Source: Flavicella sp965243265 | GTDB taxonomy: Bacteria > Bacteroidota > Bacteroidia > Flavobacteriales > Flavobacteriaceae | DNA length: 64,000 nt | Assembly (NCBI GenBank): GCA_965243265.1 | Contig: CBDEUL010000006.1 | Location: 62,001 to 126,000, forward strand | Direction of reading: 5' to 3' | In this document: positions 36,701 to 43,848 of the stretch, piece by piece | Numbering within the stretch: position 1 is the stretch's first letter | How the letters are laid out: the number at the start of each line of letters is the position of its first letter | Notes under the pieces: model-generated | What the model was told of the DNA's origin: nothing | The model's database searches: none | What the model saw: the letters and a program-made list of their open reading frames with translations, nothing else | Program-made: the position numbers and the translations under genes

Positions 36701-38159
36701 ACCCACTAAAATCTAATTTTAAATTTTGATCATCTACTTTTAAATTCCCGTTAAATAAACGATTTTTAAAATCTCCGTTAACTATAATATTTTTATACGT
36801 ATATCCTTTGTATTGATGCTTGGTTATTTTTCCATCTAATGTTGCTGCTATATTTTCTACCGTTACTCCCTTACCGTCTATATATCCTTCTAAAGAAATC
36901 TCTCCTAAATTAGGATCGCCTATAACTTCTGCTAAATTAAAATTTACAACATCTACAGTTCCTTTATAACTTGCCTTATCAATATCTGATATATCATACA
37001 TCTGTAAATTTGCTGTAACATTTCCTATCTCTGACTCTATTGTTGTATCTACATCTATTTCATCTGTGGTTACTTTTGCATCTCCTACAATTTCAAACGT
37101 CCCCATTTTTTTTATTTCGGAAGGTAAAATACCTCCTAATACATTCGGTAAAAAACCTTTTAACTGTTCGTAATTTGAAACTAACTTTTTAGTCTGCGCT
37201 TCTAATTGAAAATCTTCTTTTTTTCCAAAAATATTCTTCAACATGTAATCTCCCGACACAGTTAATTTATGATCTGAAAACAACTCCAAATCATATATTT
37301 GAAAATTATTTAATGTTCCTTCAAAACTTGTATTGAAGTGTAATACATCATTTCCTCCAAATTCATTATAAAACTTTTTCAAATCTATCATGGATACATC
37401 TGACTTTCTTAAAACAGCATTTATCTGAACTTTATTAATAAAATCGGACAATTCGCCAATTTTATAATTAAATAACACTTCAGCATTGATCAAAGATTTA
37501 TCTGTAACTAATTTTGTTTTAACAAATTGCATTTGAGTAGAGGTGTACACAAAATTGGTCGTCAAATTATTTACTTTAAGCCCATTGTTGTCTATAAAAT
37601 GTGCCCCCCTTATGTTTGCGTGGACTTCAGTTCCTAAAAGATGGAAATCCTCAATAGTTCCTCCTATTTTTTCATAAGAAACAATTAAAGGTTTTCCTTC
37701 TCTATTTTCATTCAATATTTCAAAATCTATATCAAATAGAACTATTCTTTCAGATTTTAATACAAATAGTTTCTTCTTCTTTTTTTTAGTATTCTGAAAC
37801 TTTTTTGAAAAAACAGTCAGATTGCTCTTTGATTCCCCTTTGTATGTTCTTAAATAAAATTCTCCTTCATACAAGCTTGCCTTTCCTAAATTAAGAGTAT
37901 TATTTAACAACCCTACCAAACGTACTAAGGAGGTTTCTATTTTCTTAGCTGCAATCATCTTATTATTATGATGATCCTTAATTAACACATTATCTAACTT
38001 TATACGCCCGAGGTAAGAAAGGTTTATTTTGTTTACAGAAATGTGTACATCATACACCTCTTGAAGAGTTTTTGTTGCATAGGTTCCTAAACTTGTTTGC
38101 ACCTTAGGAAGTGTCAACACAAAAACTAACAGCATCAGCATCATTAAAATGATTGCCAA
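33738..38159 (-). CDS. tamB: TamB (DUF490) translocation and assembly module protein
   Basis: A very large protein (at least 1473 residues) anchored in the inner membrane and spanning the periplasm; TamB family members help insert outer-membrane proteins and move phospholipids. The N-terminus is one hydrophobic helix followed by the usual VQTSLGTYATKTLQEVYDV and LSYLGRIKLDNVLIKDHHNN. The body is made of repeated beta strands. The C-terminal DUF490 domain includes YGDYSINKGTYNFSYGGVIEKPF and WDGDPYNADLNIVA. The TTG at 38159 leaves the helix without basic residues; the frame continues upstream to KTKLQHIRRIRKILVRIL but meets no standard start before a stop. One base less in the A5 run at 38220-38224 would join it to a GTG at 38229. 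Confidence 0.88.
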   Translation of the reverse strand: MAIILMMLMLLVFVLTLPKVQTSLGTYATKTLQEVYDVHISVNKINLSYLGRIKLDNVLIKDHHNNKMIAAKKIETSLVRLVGLLNNTLNLGKASLYEGEFYLRTYKGESKSNLTVFSKKFQNTKKKKKKLFVLKSERIVLFDIDFEILNENREGKPLIVSYEKIGGTIEDFHLLGTEVHANIRGAHFIDNNGLKVNNLTTNFVYTSTQMQFVKTKLVTDKSLINAEVLFNYKIGELSDFINKVQINAVLRKSDVSMIDLKKFYNEFGGNDVLHFNTSFEGTLNNFQIYDLELFSDHKLTVSGDYMLKNIFGKKEDFQLEAQTKKLVSNYEQLKGFLPNVLGGILPSEIKKMGTFEIVGDAKVTTDEIDVDTTIESEIGNVTANLQMYDISDIDKASYKGTVDVVNFNLAEVIGDPNLGEISLEGYIDGKGVTVENIAATLDGKITKHQYKGYTYKNIIVNGDFKNRLFNGNLKVDDQNLKLDFSGLADLSSAINKFDFTAKVAHADFSKLNLFTRDSISVLKGDIKIDLEGNTIDQLRGKANFLNASYTGYAGTYEFKDFNIVSSEINNIKNVSINSSDIASGSIYGNFKFSQIFRLIQNSMGSMMVNYKPLEVEENQYFDFDFEIFSEVIEVILPTVRLAPNTVLRGKLNDDRKELKLFLKTPKLAIKNNVLDSLYLELDNKNPRINTNLKVKKIKLSNYSLHDVNLLNKTLNDTLFFRADFTGGKVKEERFDVSFYYTFDTDNNSVLGIQKSKIHFKENDWFINPQDNKKNKLVFNINKEEYNIEEFEIESKEQEIYLRGNVIDSTYKDIRVTFNKVDLDGITPKIDSLSLGGRVNGDINFKQDKGKYQPFGKLNIDDFTINKAEQGDLKMLLQAENSYKKYNIDLSLEGKESKSLNATGLVDLSPRIPQINLDVQLDQFQLSAFSPLGKDVLSKIRGIATGEFNVSGNLSNPDMKGQLKLTNTGMLFPYLNVDYNLVEDPVVKLEKQSFLFENVLLEDSKYGTEGVLTGEISHKGFKDWYLDLNVGANRLVALDTEDKEGVSYYGTGFIKGVAKIKGGTNDLLIDIKAKTLEGTTFIIPLSDVKSVENSDLIHFKRSIEETKEIGFLFDKERLLENLQGLTLKFDIDVTRDANAEIVIDKISGSSIKGNGDGKLFIEIDTKGEFKMYGDYSINKGTYNFSYGGVIEKPFEIQKGGTIAWDGDPYNADLNIVAIHRVKANPKVLLESLNTNRKIDIDLVTTISGSLFDSTEEFDIVIPNSSSLVASELSFKLNNDDENAKIRQFFSLLVTKSFYSEDNLTNSGNTAITGTTTDIISGTLSDIFNQEGDKFQIDLGYTSGEKNDVETLNIDDQVDISMATQLTDRVTINGKLGVPVGTTSESTITGEVKIEIQADKEGNLRWTVFNRQNEIEYSQEEEGYTQGVGLSYRINFDTFKEVLRKLGFFKKEDKEILDKDDDLQDELILVAPTII

Positions 38160-38198
38160 AATTCTTACGAGTATTTTCCTAATTCGTCTGATATGCTG

Positions 38199-38206
38199 TA
38201 ACTTTG
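38199..38206 (+). promoter_or_regulatory. -7 promoter element of tsaD
   Basis: TAACTTTG fits TAnnTTTG, 31 bases before the tsaD ATG. It lies within the probable 5' coding end of tamB on the other strand. Confidence 0.45.
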
Positions 38207-38236
38207 TCTTTTGTAAGCTAAAAACTCACTTTTTTA

Positions 38237-39271
38237 ATGTCTAAAAAACCTATTTATATACTTGCTATCGAATCATCTTGTGACGATACAGGGGCTGCTG
38301 TTATTTGTAACGATAAAATACTCTCAAATAGTATTGCCAATCAAGAAATTCACTCCGAATATGGAGGTGTTGTTCCTGAATTAGCATCGAGAGCTCATCA
38401 ACAAAACATTGTTCCTGTTGTACAGCAAGCTATAAAAAAGGCAAATATCGACAAAAAAGACTTAAACGCCATAGCTTTTACTCGTGGACCTGGATTAATG
38501 GGATCTCTATTGGTTGGGACTTCTTTTGCTAAATCTCTAGCACTTTCTTTAAACATACCACTAATAGATGTCAATCATATGCAGGCTCATATTTTAGCTC
38601 ATTTTATTGATGAAGAAGGTTCTGAAAAACCAACATTCCCTTTTTTGTGTTTGACCATTAGTGGAGGTCATACACAAATTGTAAAAGTGAACGATTATTT
38701 TAAAATGGAGGTACTTGGAGAAACTATTGATGATGCTGTTGGTGAAGCTTTTGACAAATCTGCAAAAATCCTAAACCTTCCATATCCTGGAGGCCCGCTT
38801 ATAGATAAATATGCCCAACTAGGAAATCCAAAAGCATACACTTTTACCAAACCTAAAGTAGGTGATTTAGATTTTAGTTTTAGTGGACTAAAAACTGCCA
38901 TCTTATACTTCATTCAAAAAGAGGAAAAGAAAAATCCCGATTTTATTCATGAAAACTTACATGATATTTGTGCTTCTATACAAAACACGATTGTCACTAT
39001 CTTAATGGATAAGTTAAAAAATGCCGTAAAAGCAACTGGAATACATCAGGTGGCTATTGCTGGTGGTGTTTCTGCCAATTCTGAAATAAGAAAAAGATTA
39101 AAAGAAGCCAACTCTAAATACAATTGGAAAACTTACATCCCTAAATTCGAATACACTACAGACAATGCTGGAATGATTGCTATAACTGGATATTTAAAAT
39201 ATTTAAATAACGAATATAGCTCTTCTGAGGTTTCTTCAAATGCTCGATTGAAAGTAGATGAAAAACTCTAA
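38237..39271 (+). CDS. tsaD: tRNA N6-threonylcarbamoyltransferase TsaD
   Basis: A 344-residue ASKHA-fold enzyme that transfers threonylcarbamoyl from its AMP-ester to A37 of ANN-decoding tRNAs, with TsaB and TsaE. ILAIESSCDDTGAAV starts the ATP-binding fold; GGVVPELASRAHQQ and the metal-binding HMQAH (the HxxxH motif) are intact, as are CLTISGGHTQIV and the late VAIAGGVSANS and TTDNAGMIA motifs. Length is normal. It is divergent from tamB and convergent with gldA, whose stop lies 3 bases beyond. Confidence 0.96.
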   Translation: MSKKPIYILAIESSCDDTGAAVICNDKILSNSIANQEIHSEYGGVVPELASRAHQQNIVPVVQQAIKKANIDKKDLNAIAFTRGPGLMGSLLVGTSFAKSLALSLNIPLIDVNHMQAHILAHFIDEEGSEKPTFPFLCLTISGGHTQIVKVNDYFKMEVLGETIDDAVGEAFDKSAKILNLPYPGGPLIDKYAQLGNPKAYTFTKPKVGDLDFSFSGLKTAILYFIQKEEKKNPDFIHENLHDICASIQNTIVTILMDKLKNAVKATGIHQVAIAGGVSANSEIRKRLKEANSKYNWKTYIPKFEYTTDNAGMIAITGYLKYLNNEYSSSEVSSNARLKVDEKL

Positions 39272-39274
39272 AAA

Positions 39275-40171
39275 CTAAACAGCTGTTAACTCTTTAAACA
39301 GATGCTCCAAATTTTTATTTTTAGAATTCATTTGAACAATTTTTAACCCATTGCTATTTGCAAAATCAAACACACTAGATCTTCTGTCTTCTTGTGTTTT
39401 GAAAACTAATTCCCAAGTAGTGTCAAAAATATTATTAACTGATTCTAAATCTGGAATTTCATTAAAAAACCGCTTCTCTATTTGAAAATCGAAAGCTACT
39501 TCAATAACCTGGTCTTGTTGTTGTTTTAAAACACTTAACTTTTCATCTGCCACTAAAACTCCTTTATTCAGTACCAAAACCCTATCGCAAACAGCCTCTA
39601 CTTCTTGTAAAATATGGGTTGAAAAAAGAATTATTTTATTTTTCCCTATTTCTTTTATCAACGCTCTTATTTCTATCAATTGGTTAGGGTCTAATCCTGT
39701 AGTAGGTTCATCTAGTATCAAAACCTTAGGGTTATGAATGATCGCTGCTGCTAAACCTACACGTTGCCTGTATCCTTTTGATAAACTTTCTATTTTTTTA
39801 TGTGCTTCTGGTAGTAATCCTACTTTTTCAACAACTGCTTCTACATTTTTTTTAGACACTTCATGTATTTCCGCTACAAAAGTTAGATACTCCCTTACGT
39901 ACATTTCTAAATACAAAGGGTTGTGCTCTGGTAAATATCCTATGTCTTGTTTTGTTATTAAATTAGTTTCTGTCACCTCTTTTTCACTCAATAAAACCGT
40001 CCCTGAACTTGCAGAAATATACCCTGTAATAATTTTCATTAAAGTAGATTTACCTGCTCCATTAGGTCCTAAAAAACCAACTATCTCCCCTTCTTTTATC
40101 TCGAAAGAAACGTCATTCAACGCTACTTGAGCTCCGTAATTTTTAACAATATTATTTACACGTACTGACAT
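39275..40171 (-). CDS. gldA: ABC transporter ATPase GldA
   Basis: A 298-residue ATP-binding subunit. Walker A is GPNGAGKST, the signature SLSKGYRQRVG, Walker B VLILDEPTTGLD and the switch His is in FSTHILQE. The C-terminal 80 residues are the extra domain of the CcmA/NatA-type exporters. The N-terminus (SVRVNNIVKNYGAQVAL) and total length agree with GldA, which with GldF and GldG forms the ABC transporter of flavobacterial gliding. GldF and GldG are not in the window, so confidence in the symbol rests on sequence resemblance. Its promoter is among the best in the window (40188-40218). Confidence 0.8.
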   Translation of the reverse strand: MSVRVNNIVKNYGAQVALNDVSFEIKEGEIVGFLGPNGAGKSTLMKIITGYISASSGTVLLSEKEVTETNLITKQDIGYLPEHNPLYLEMYVREYLTFVAEIHEVSKKNVEAVVEKVGLLPEAHKKIESLSKGYRQRVGLAAAIIHNPKVLILDEPTTGLDPNQLIEIRALIKEIGKNKIILFSTHILQEVEAVCDRVLVLNKGVLVADEKLSVLKQQQDQVIEVAFDFQIEKRFFNEIPDLESVNNIFDTTWELVFKTQEDRRSSVFDFANSNGLKIVQMNSKNKNLEHLFKELTAV

Positions 40172-40187
40172 GGAATTCTATTTATAA

Positions 40188-40218
40188 CAAAAATACATTA
40201 ATATACCAATGACACAAA
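40188..40218 (-). promoter_or_regulatory. Bacteroidota promoter of gldA
   Basis: On the minus strand TATTTTTG (40195-40188) and TTTG (40218-40215) are separated by 19 bases, a full match to the Bacteroidota -7/-33 pattern. The -7 element ends 17 bases before the ATG. Confidence 0.75.
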
Positions 40219-40320
40219 GAATCATTTATTAGATATTCAGTATTTTTTCAGACCTTTGTCCTCTATTTTTCAAAGATTAATCTCTCAAGGTTATTTAATT
40301 TTTCTTTATACAACTTCACT

Positions 40321-41022
40321 ATGAAAAACAATAAAGTACAACTACAAGATATCGGACATAAAGCATACAAAGAGGCTTGGGTATATCAAGACACATTGTT
40401 TCAAGAAATTATTGATATTAAAGTTGCCAATAGAAAAAATAATACCGAGACAACAACTCCTAACTATTTTTTATTTGTAGAACATCCTCATGTATATACT
40501 TTAGGAAAAAGTGGAGACTTGAGTAATCTTTTATTAAATGAAAAAGAATTAGAAAAAAAAGGTGCTACATTTTATAAAAGTAACAGAGGTGGAGATATTA
40601 CTTATCATGGCCCCGGACAAATTGTAGGGTATCCTATTTTTGACCTAGAAAATTTTTTTACAGATATTCACAAATACCTTCGATTTCTAGAAGAAGCCAT
40701 TATTTTAACTCTTAAAGAATATGGTATAAATTCTGAACGTAGCAAGGGAGAAACAGGTGTTTGGTTAGATGTAGGAACTCCATTTGCTAGAAAAATATGT
40801 GCCATGGGGGTAAGAAGTAGCAGATGGGTAAGCATGCACGGATTTGCCTTAAATGTAAATACAAATTTAGGGTACTTTGATCACATCATTCCATGTGGTA
40901 TAAAAGGAAAGGCTGTAACTTCAATGGAAGCTGAACTTGGAGTAAAAACTCCCGAACAAGAAGTGAAAGAAAAAATCACAAAACACCTCTCTAGCTTGTT
41001 TAAAATTGATTTTATTAAATAA
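40321..41022 (+). CDS. lipB: Octanoyltransferase LipB
   Basis: Moves octanoyl from acyl carrier protein to lipoyl domains of 2-oxoacid dehydrogenases and the glycine cleavage H protein. The 233-residue protein has FVEHPHVYTLGKSG, RGGDITYHGPGQIVGYPI, KICAMGVRSSRWVSMHGFALN (holding the catalytic Lys) and IIPCGIKGKAVTSM with the catalytic Cys. All residues of the Cys/Lys dyad are present. It starts from the ATG 149 bases from gldA on the other strand, and ends 8 bases from the KAS III-like gene facing it. Lipoate synthase is not adjacent. Confidence 0.95.
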   Translation: MKNNKVQLQDIGHKAYKEAWVYQDTLFQEIIDIKVANRKNNTETTTPNYFLFVEHPHVYTLGKSGDLSNLLLNEKELEKKGATFYKSNRGGDITYHGPGQIVGYPIFDLENFFTDIHKYLRFLEEAIILTLKEYGINSERSKGETGVWLDVGTPFARKICAMGVRSSRWVSMHGFALNVNTNLGYFDHIIPCGIKGKAVTSMEAELGVKTPEQEVKEKITKHLSSLFKIDFIK

Positions 41023-41030
41023 TTTTCTAT

Positions 41031-42101
41031 CTAAAATTTATAAACTACTGCATTTATATTCATCCCTGCACCTACTGATGCCAAAATAACAACATCGCCT
41101 ACTTCTACTTTTTGATTTTCCATTTTTCCATTCAACACCAAATCTAATAAAGTTGGTACTGTAGCCACTGAACTATTTCCCAATTCATGAATACACATTG
41201 GCATAACCCCTTTTGGTACTTTTTCTTTATATAGCTTAAAAAAACGTTTTACAATAGCCTCGTCCATCTTTTCATTGGCTTGATGAATAAATATTTTCTT
41301 TACATCTTTAATCCCAACTCCACTTTTATCTAAAACATTCTTCATCGCATTTGGAACATTATTCAATGCAAATTCATATATCTTACGCCCGTGCATTTTT
41401 ATATAACATGTATTATCTTTTTTCTCTGCATTATAAGACGTTCCATAAAACAAATAATTTGTTTCTTCTTCTGTAAATGTTTGTGCTCCGTAACTTAAAA
41501 TTCCTTTATCCTCTTCTACTTCTTGTGCTTCAATAATACAAGCTCCTGCACCATCAGCATAAATCATTGAATCCCTATCAAAATCATCTACAACCCTTGA
41601 AAGAGTTTCTGTACCGATAACTAGTACTTTTTTAGCCATTCCTGACTTTATATATGCTTCTGCTTGAATAACTCCTTGAACCCATCCTGGACAGCCAAAT
41701 AACAAATCATAAGCTACGCAATTAACATTCTTTATCTCTAATTTGTTTTTAACCTTAGAAGCCAAACTAGGTAATGTATCACCTTGAATACTTCCCTTTG
41801 ATACATCTCCAAAATTATGTGCTACAATAATATAATCTATTGTATTTTTATCTCCTTTTGAATCTTCAATAGCTTTTTCAGCAGCCAAATATGCTAAATC
41901 TGAGGCTGCCATAGAGTCTTCTGCATAACGCCTTTCTTCTATACCTGTTATTTGTTTAAACTTCCCAACTATCAATTCATTATTGTGAGAAAAAGAAGTT
42001 CCATCTTCATTCAAAAACTCATGAAACAAAAAATCACTATTCTTTTTTACTACTGAAGGAACATAACTCCCCGTTCCTGTAATTATAGATTGTATAGACA
42101 T
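41031..42101 (-). CDS. 3-oxoacyl-ACP synthase III-like (FabH family)
   Basis: A 356-residue thiolase-fold condensing enzyme. The catalytic triad is present: Cys in LFGCPGWVQG, His in FIHQANEKMDEA and Asn in HELGNSSVATVP. The N-terminus SIITGTGSYVPSVVKKNSDF is typical of this family. Compared with housekeeping FabH it has an insertion after the N-terminal strand (FLNEDGTSFSHNNEL), which I have seen in Bacteroidota paralogues; a role in making a branched starter unit, an aryl polyene or a special lipid is possible but unproven. It is cotranscribed with the small membrane protein upstream (3-base gap). Confidence 0.85.
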   Translation of the reverse strand: MSIQSIITGTGSYVPSVVKKNSDFLFHEFLNEDGTSFSHNNELIVGKFKQITGIEERRYAEDSMAASDLAYLAAEKAIEDSKGDKNTIDYIIVAHNFGDVSKGSIQGDTLPSLASKVKNKLEIKNVNCVAYDLLFGCPGWVQGVIQAEAYIKSGMAKKVLVIGTETLSRVVDDFDRDSMIYADGAGACIIEAQEVEEDKGILSYGAQTFTEEETNYLFYGTSYNAEKKDNTCYIKMHGRKIYEFALNNVPNAMKNVLDKSGVGIKDVKKIFIHQANEKMDEAIVKRFFKLYKEKVPKGVMPMCIHELGNSSVATVPTLLDLVLNGKMENQKVEVGDVVILASVGAGMNINAVVYKF

Positions 42102-42104
42102 ATA

Positions 42105-42521
42105 TTAACTAAATAATGTAATTAGTAAAGGAATAAAAGCGAAAGCATATAAACTCATTATAACAATTGTTAAAATTCCCATGAACTTATATAGTGATTT
42201 TAAATTTTTAAAAGCACTTGTTAACTCTACCTGATCTTTCGCACTTAAAGACTTTCGTAATGTTGTTGAAAATTGAAACATATAATTTACAGGAATAAAA
42301 TACAACCCTGCTAAAATAAAATAAACTACAGAAAGTGATGATAGAGACACTCCTTCTTGCATAGGGATATTTAATCCTGCAAAAATCTTATCTACAAAAA
42401 AAGCCATTAAAATTAAAACTCCAACTCCTATAAAACCAACAATACTTAAAAATTTTGTCCATTTAGAAATCTCTACCAAATAACTTTTTAATTCTTCCGT
42501 AATCTTTAATTCTTGATTCAT
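42105..42521 (-). CDS. DUF5362 family membrane protein
   Basis: A 138-residue integral membrane protein with four hydrophobic helices at about residues 22-45, 62-83 and two near 110-137. The pattern SYLVEISKWTKFLSIVGFI and the loop FQFSTTLRKSLSAKDQVEL match the Bacteroidota family DUF5362, whose function is unknown. It lies 3 bases before the KAS III-like gene, so the two are cotranscribed; a link to lipid metabolism is only inferred from that. A 142-base gap containing the porV terminator separates it from porV. Confidence 0.7.
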   Translation of the reverse strand: MNQELKITEELKSYLVEISKWTKFLSIVGFIGVGVLILMAFFVDKIFAGLNIPMQEGVSLSSLSVVYFILAGLYFIPVNYMFQFSTTLRKSLSAKDQVELTSAFKNLKSLYKFMGILTIVIMSLYAFAFIPLLITLFS

Positions 42522-42611
42522 GTAATCTTATTTTTAGAAGCACGAATTTACTTAAATTAGTTTAACTAAATCTAACATTTAAAACATCTTTCATACTCCT
42601 ATTTACATACA

Positions 42612-42647
42612 AAAAATGCCTAAAGCAGAAAGCCTCAGGCAGTTTTG
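42612..42647 (-). terminator. Probable terminator of porU-porV
   Basis: TGCCT (42617-42621) pairs with AGGCA (42637-42641), flanked by an A run and TTTT, with a 15-base loop that can pair internally through GC. It lies just past the porV stop codon. Confidence 0.6.
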
Positions 42648-42663
42648 TTTACTTTAAAAGTTC

Positions 42664-43815
42664 TTAAAAATTTTCGTAAATATCTCCTACATCAAATGAT
42701 ATTGAAAACCTCAATGTGTTTTCCAACGGGTTAGAAGCATTAGATGTATTAATCAAATAAGACAAATCAATGTTAAATGATTTTGCTTTTATACCTCCTC
42801 CCATAGTGAAGTATTGTCTATTTCCTTTAAACTCACTTTCATGAAAATACCCTGCTCGCAACGCAAAAGCGTCACTGTATAGATACTCTCCTCCAAGTCC
42901 CCATGTAAATTCTTGTAACTCTTCTCCAAATCCATAAGGAGCATCACTAAACGACTGAAACATTCCTTGTACCCAACCAACATTATCATCTTTCCCTTTG
43001 ATAACTTCATCAGTTTCTTCATCTCTAATTGGAGGTGTTGGAACCAATAATTTAGATGTTTCAAATGTTACTCCAATAGTATTATAATCATCTAAAATAA
43101 AATCAAAACCTGTTCCTAAACGCATTCTTGTTGGAATAAAAGTCTCTTCCCCTGCCTCTGTATAAGAGACTTTAGGTCCTAGGTTTGAGAAATTAAATCC
43201 TGCACGAATTCTTCCGTTAAAACTACCATAATTCCTTTCTTGTGATTGATAATATCCATTAATATCTACTCCAAAACTATTAATTGCTACCAAATCATCA
43301 TTAGTTGCATTAATAGATAAGTCTGAACGAATATATCTTAAAGCAACTCCCATAGAAAAATAATCACTTAACTTTAATGCATACGAACCATCTATTGTCA
43401 GCTCAGAAGGATTTTCTACTCCAAGAGGAGCCCCTATATCATCAAGTAACTCTACTTCTCCCAAAGAAAAGTATCGTAAACTTCCTCCCCACGCACTACG
43501 CTCATCTATTCTATTAATTATAGAAAAACCACCAACAAACAAACCATCAACCAATGTTTGCAACCATGGTGTATAATTTAATCCATATGTATATTCTGAA
43601 GTATTAAATGCCATTTTTGCTGAATTATGATATAAGGCATCTGCATCTGATGAAGTTGCTACTCCTACATCTCCCATACCTGCTGATCTAGCATCCGAAT
43701 TTATCATTAGCAATGGTGCTGCTACGGAAATGGGGTTATTCTCTTTAGTTTGTCCAAAACTTTTTACAAAAACTCCTAGCATAAGGACTAAAATCCCCGT
43801 TTTTTTTAGTGTCAT
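42664..43815 (-). CDS. porV: Type IX secretion outer-membrane protein PorV
   Basis: A 383-residue beta-barrel of the FadL type. After a signal peptide ending at VKSFGQ comes the diagnostic start NPISVAAPLLMINSDARSAG and MGDVGVATSSDADALYHN. The following strands are separated by loops, and the C-terminus ends in RFSISFDVGDIYENF, with the terminal aromatic residue favoured by the BAM machinery. PorV is the shuttle that carries T9SS cargo from the translocon to the PorU sortase. porU lies directly upstream with a 33-base gap, so the two form an operon. Confidence 0.93.
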   Translation of the reverse strand: MTLKKTGILVLMLGVFVKSFGQTKENNPISVAAPLLMINSDARSAGMGDVGVATSSDADALYHNSAKMAFNTSEYTYGLNYTPWLQTLVDGLFVGGFSIINRIDERSAWGGSLRYFSLGEVELLDDIGAPLGVENPSELTIDGSYALKLSDYFSMGVALRYIRSDLSINATNDDLVAINSFGVDINGYYQSQERNYGSFNGRIRAGFNFSNLGPKVSYTEAGEETFIPTRMRLGTGFDFILDDYNTIGVTFETSKLLVPTPPIRDEETDEVIKGKDDNVGWVQGMFQSFSDAPYGFGEELQEFTWGLGGEYLYSDAFALRAGYFHESEFKGNRQYFTMGGGIKAKSFNIDLSYLINTSNASNPLENTLRFSISFDVGDIYENF

Positions 43816-43848
43816 ATAATATTTAATTGTTCTTCTTTTATAATTTAT

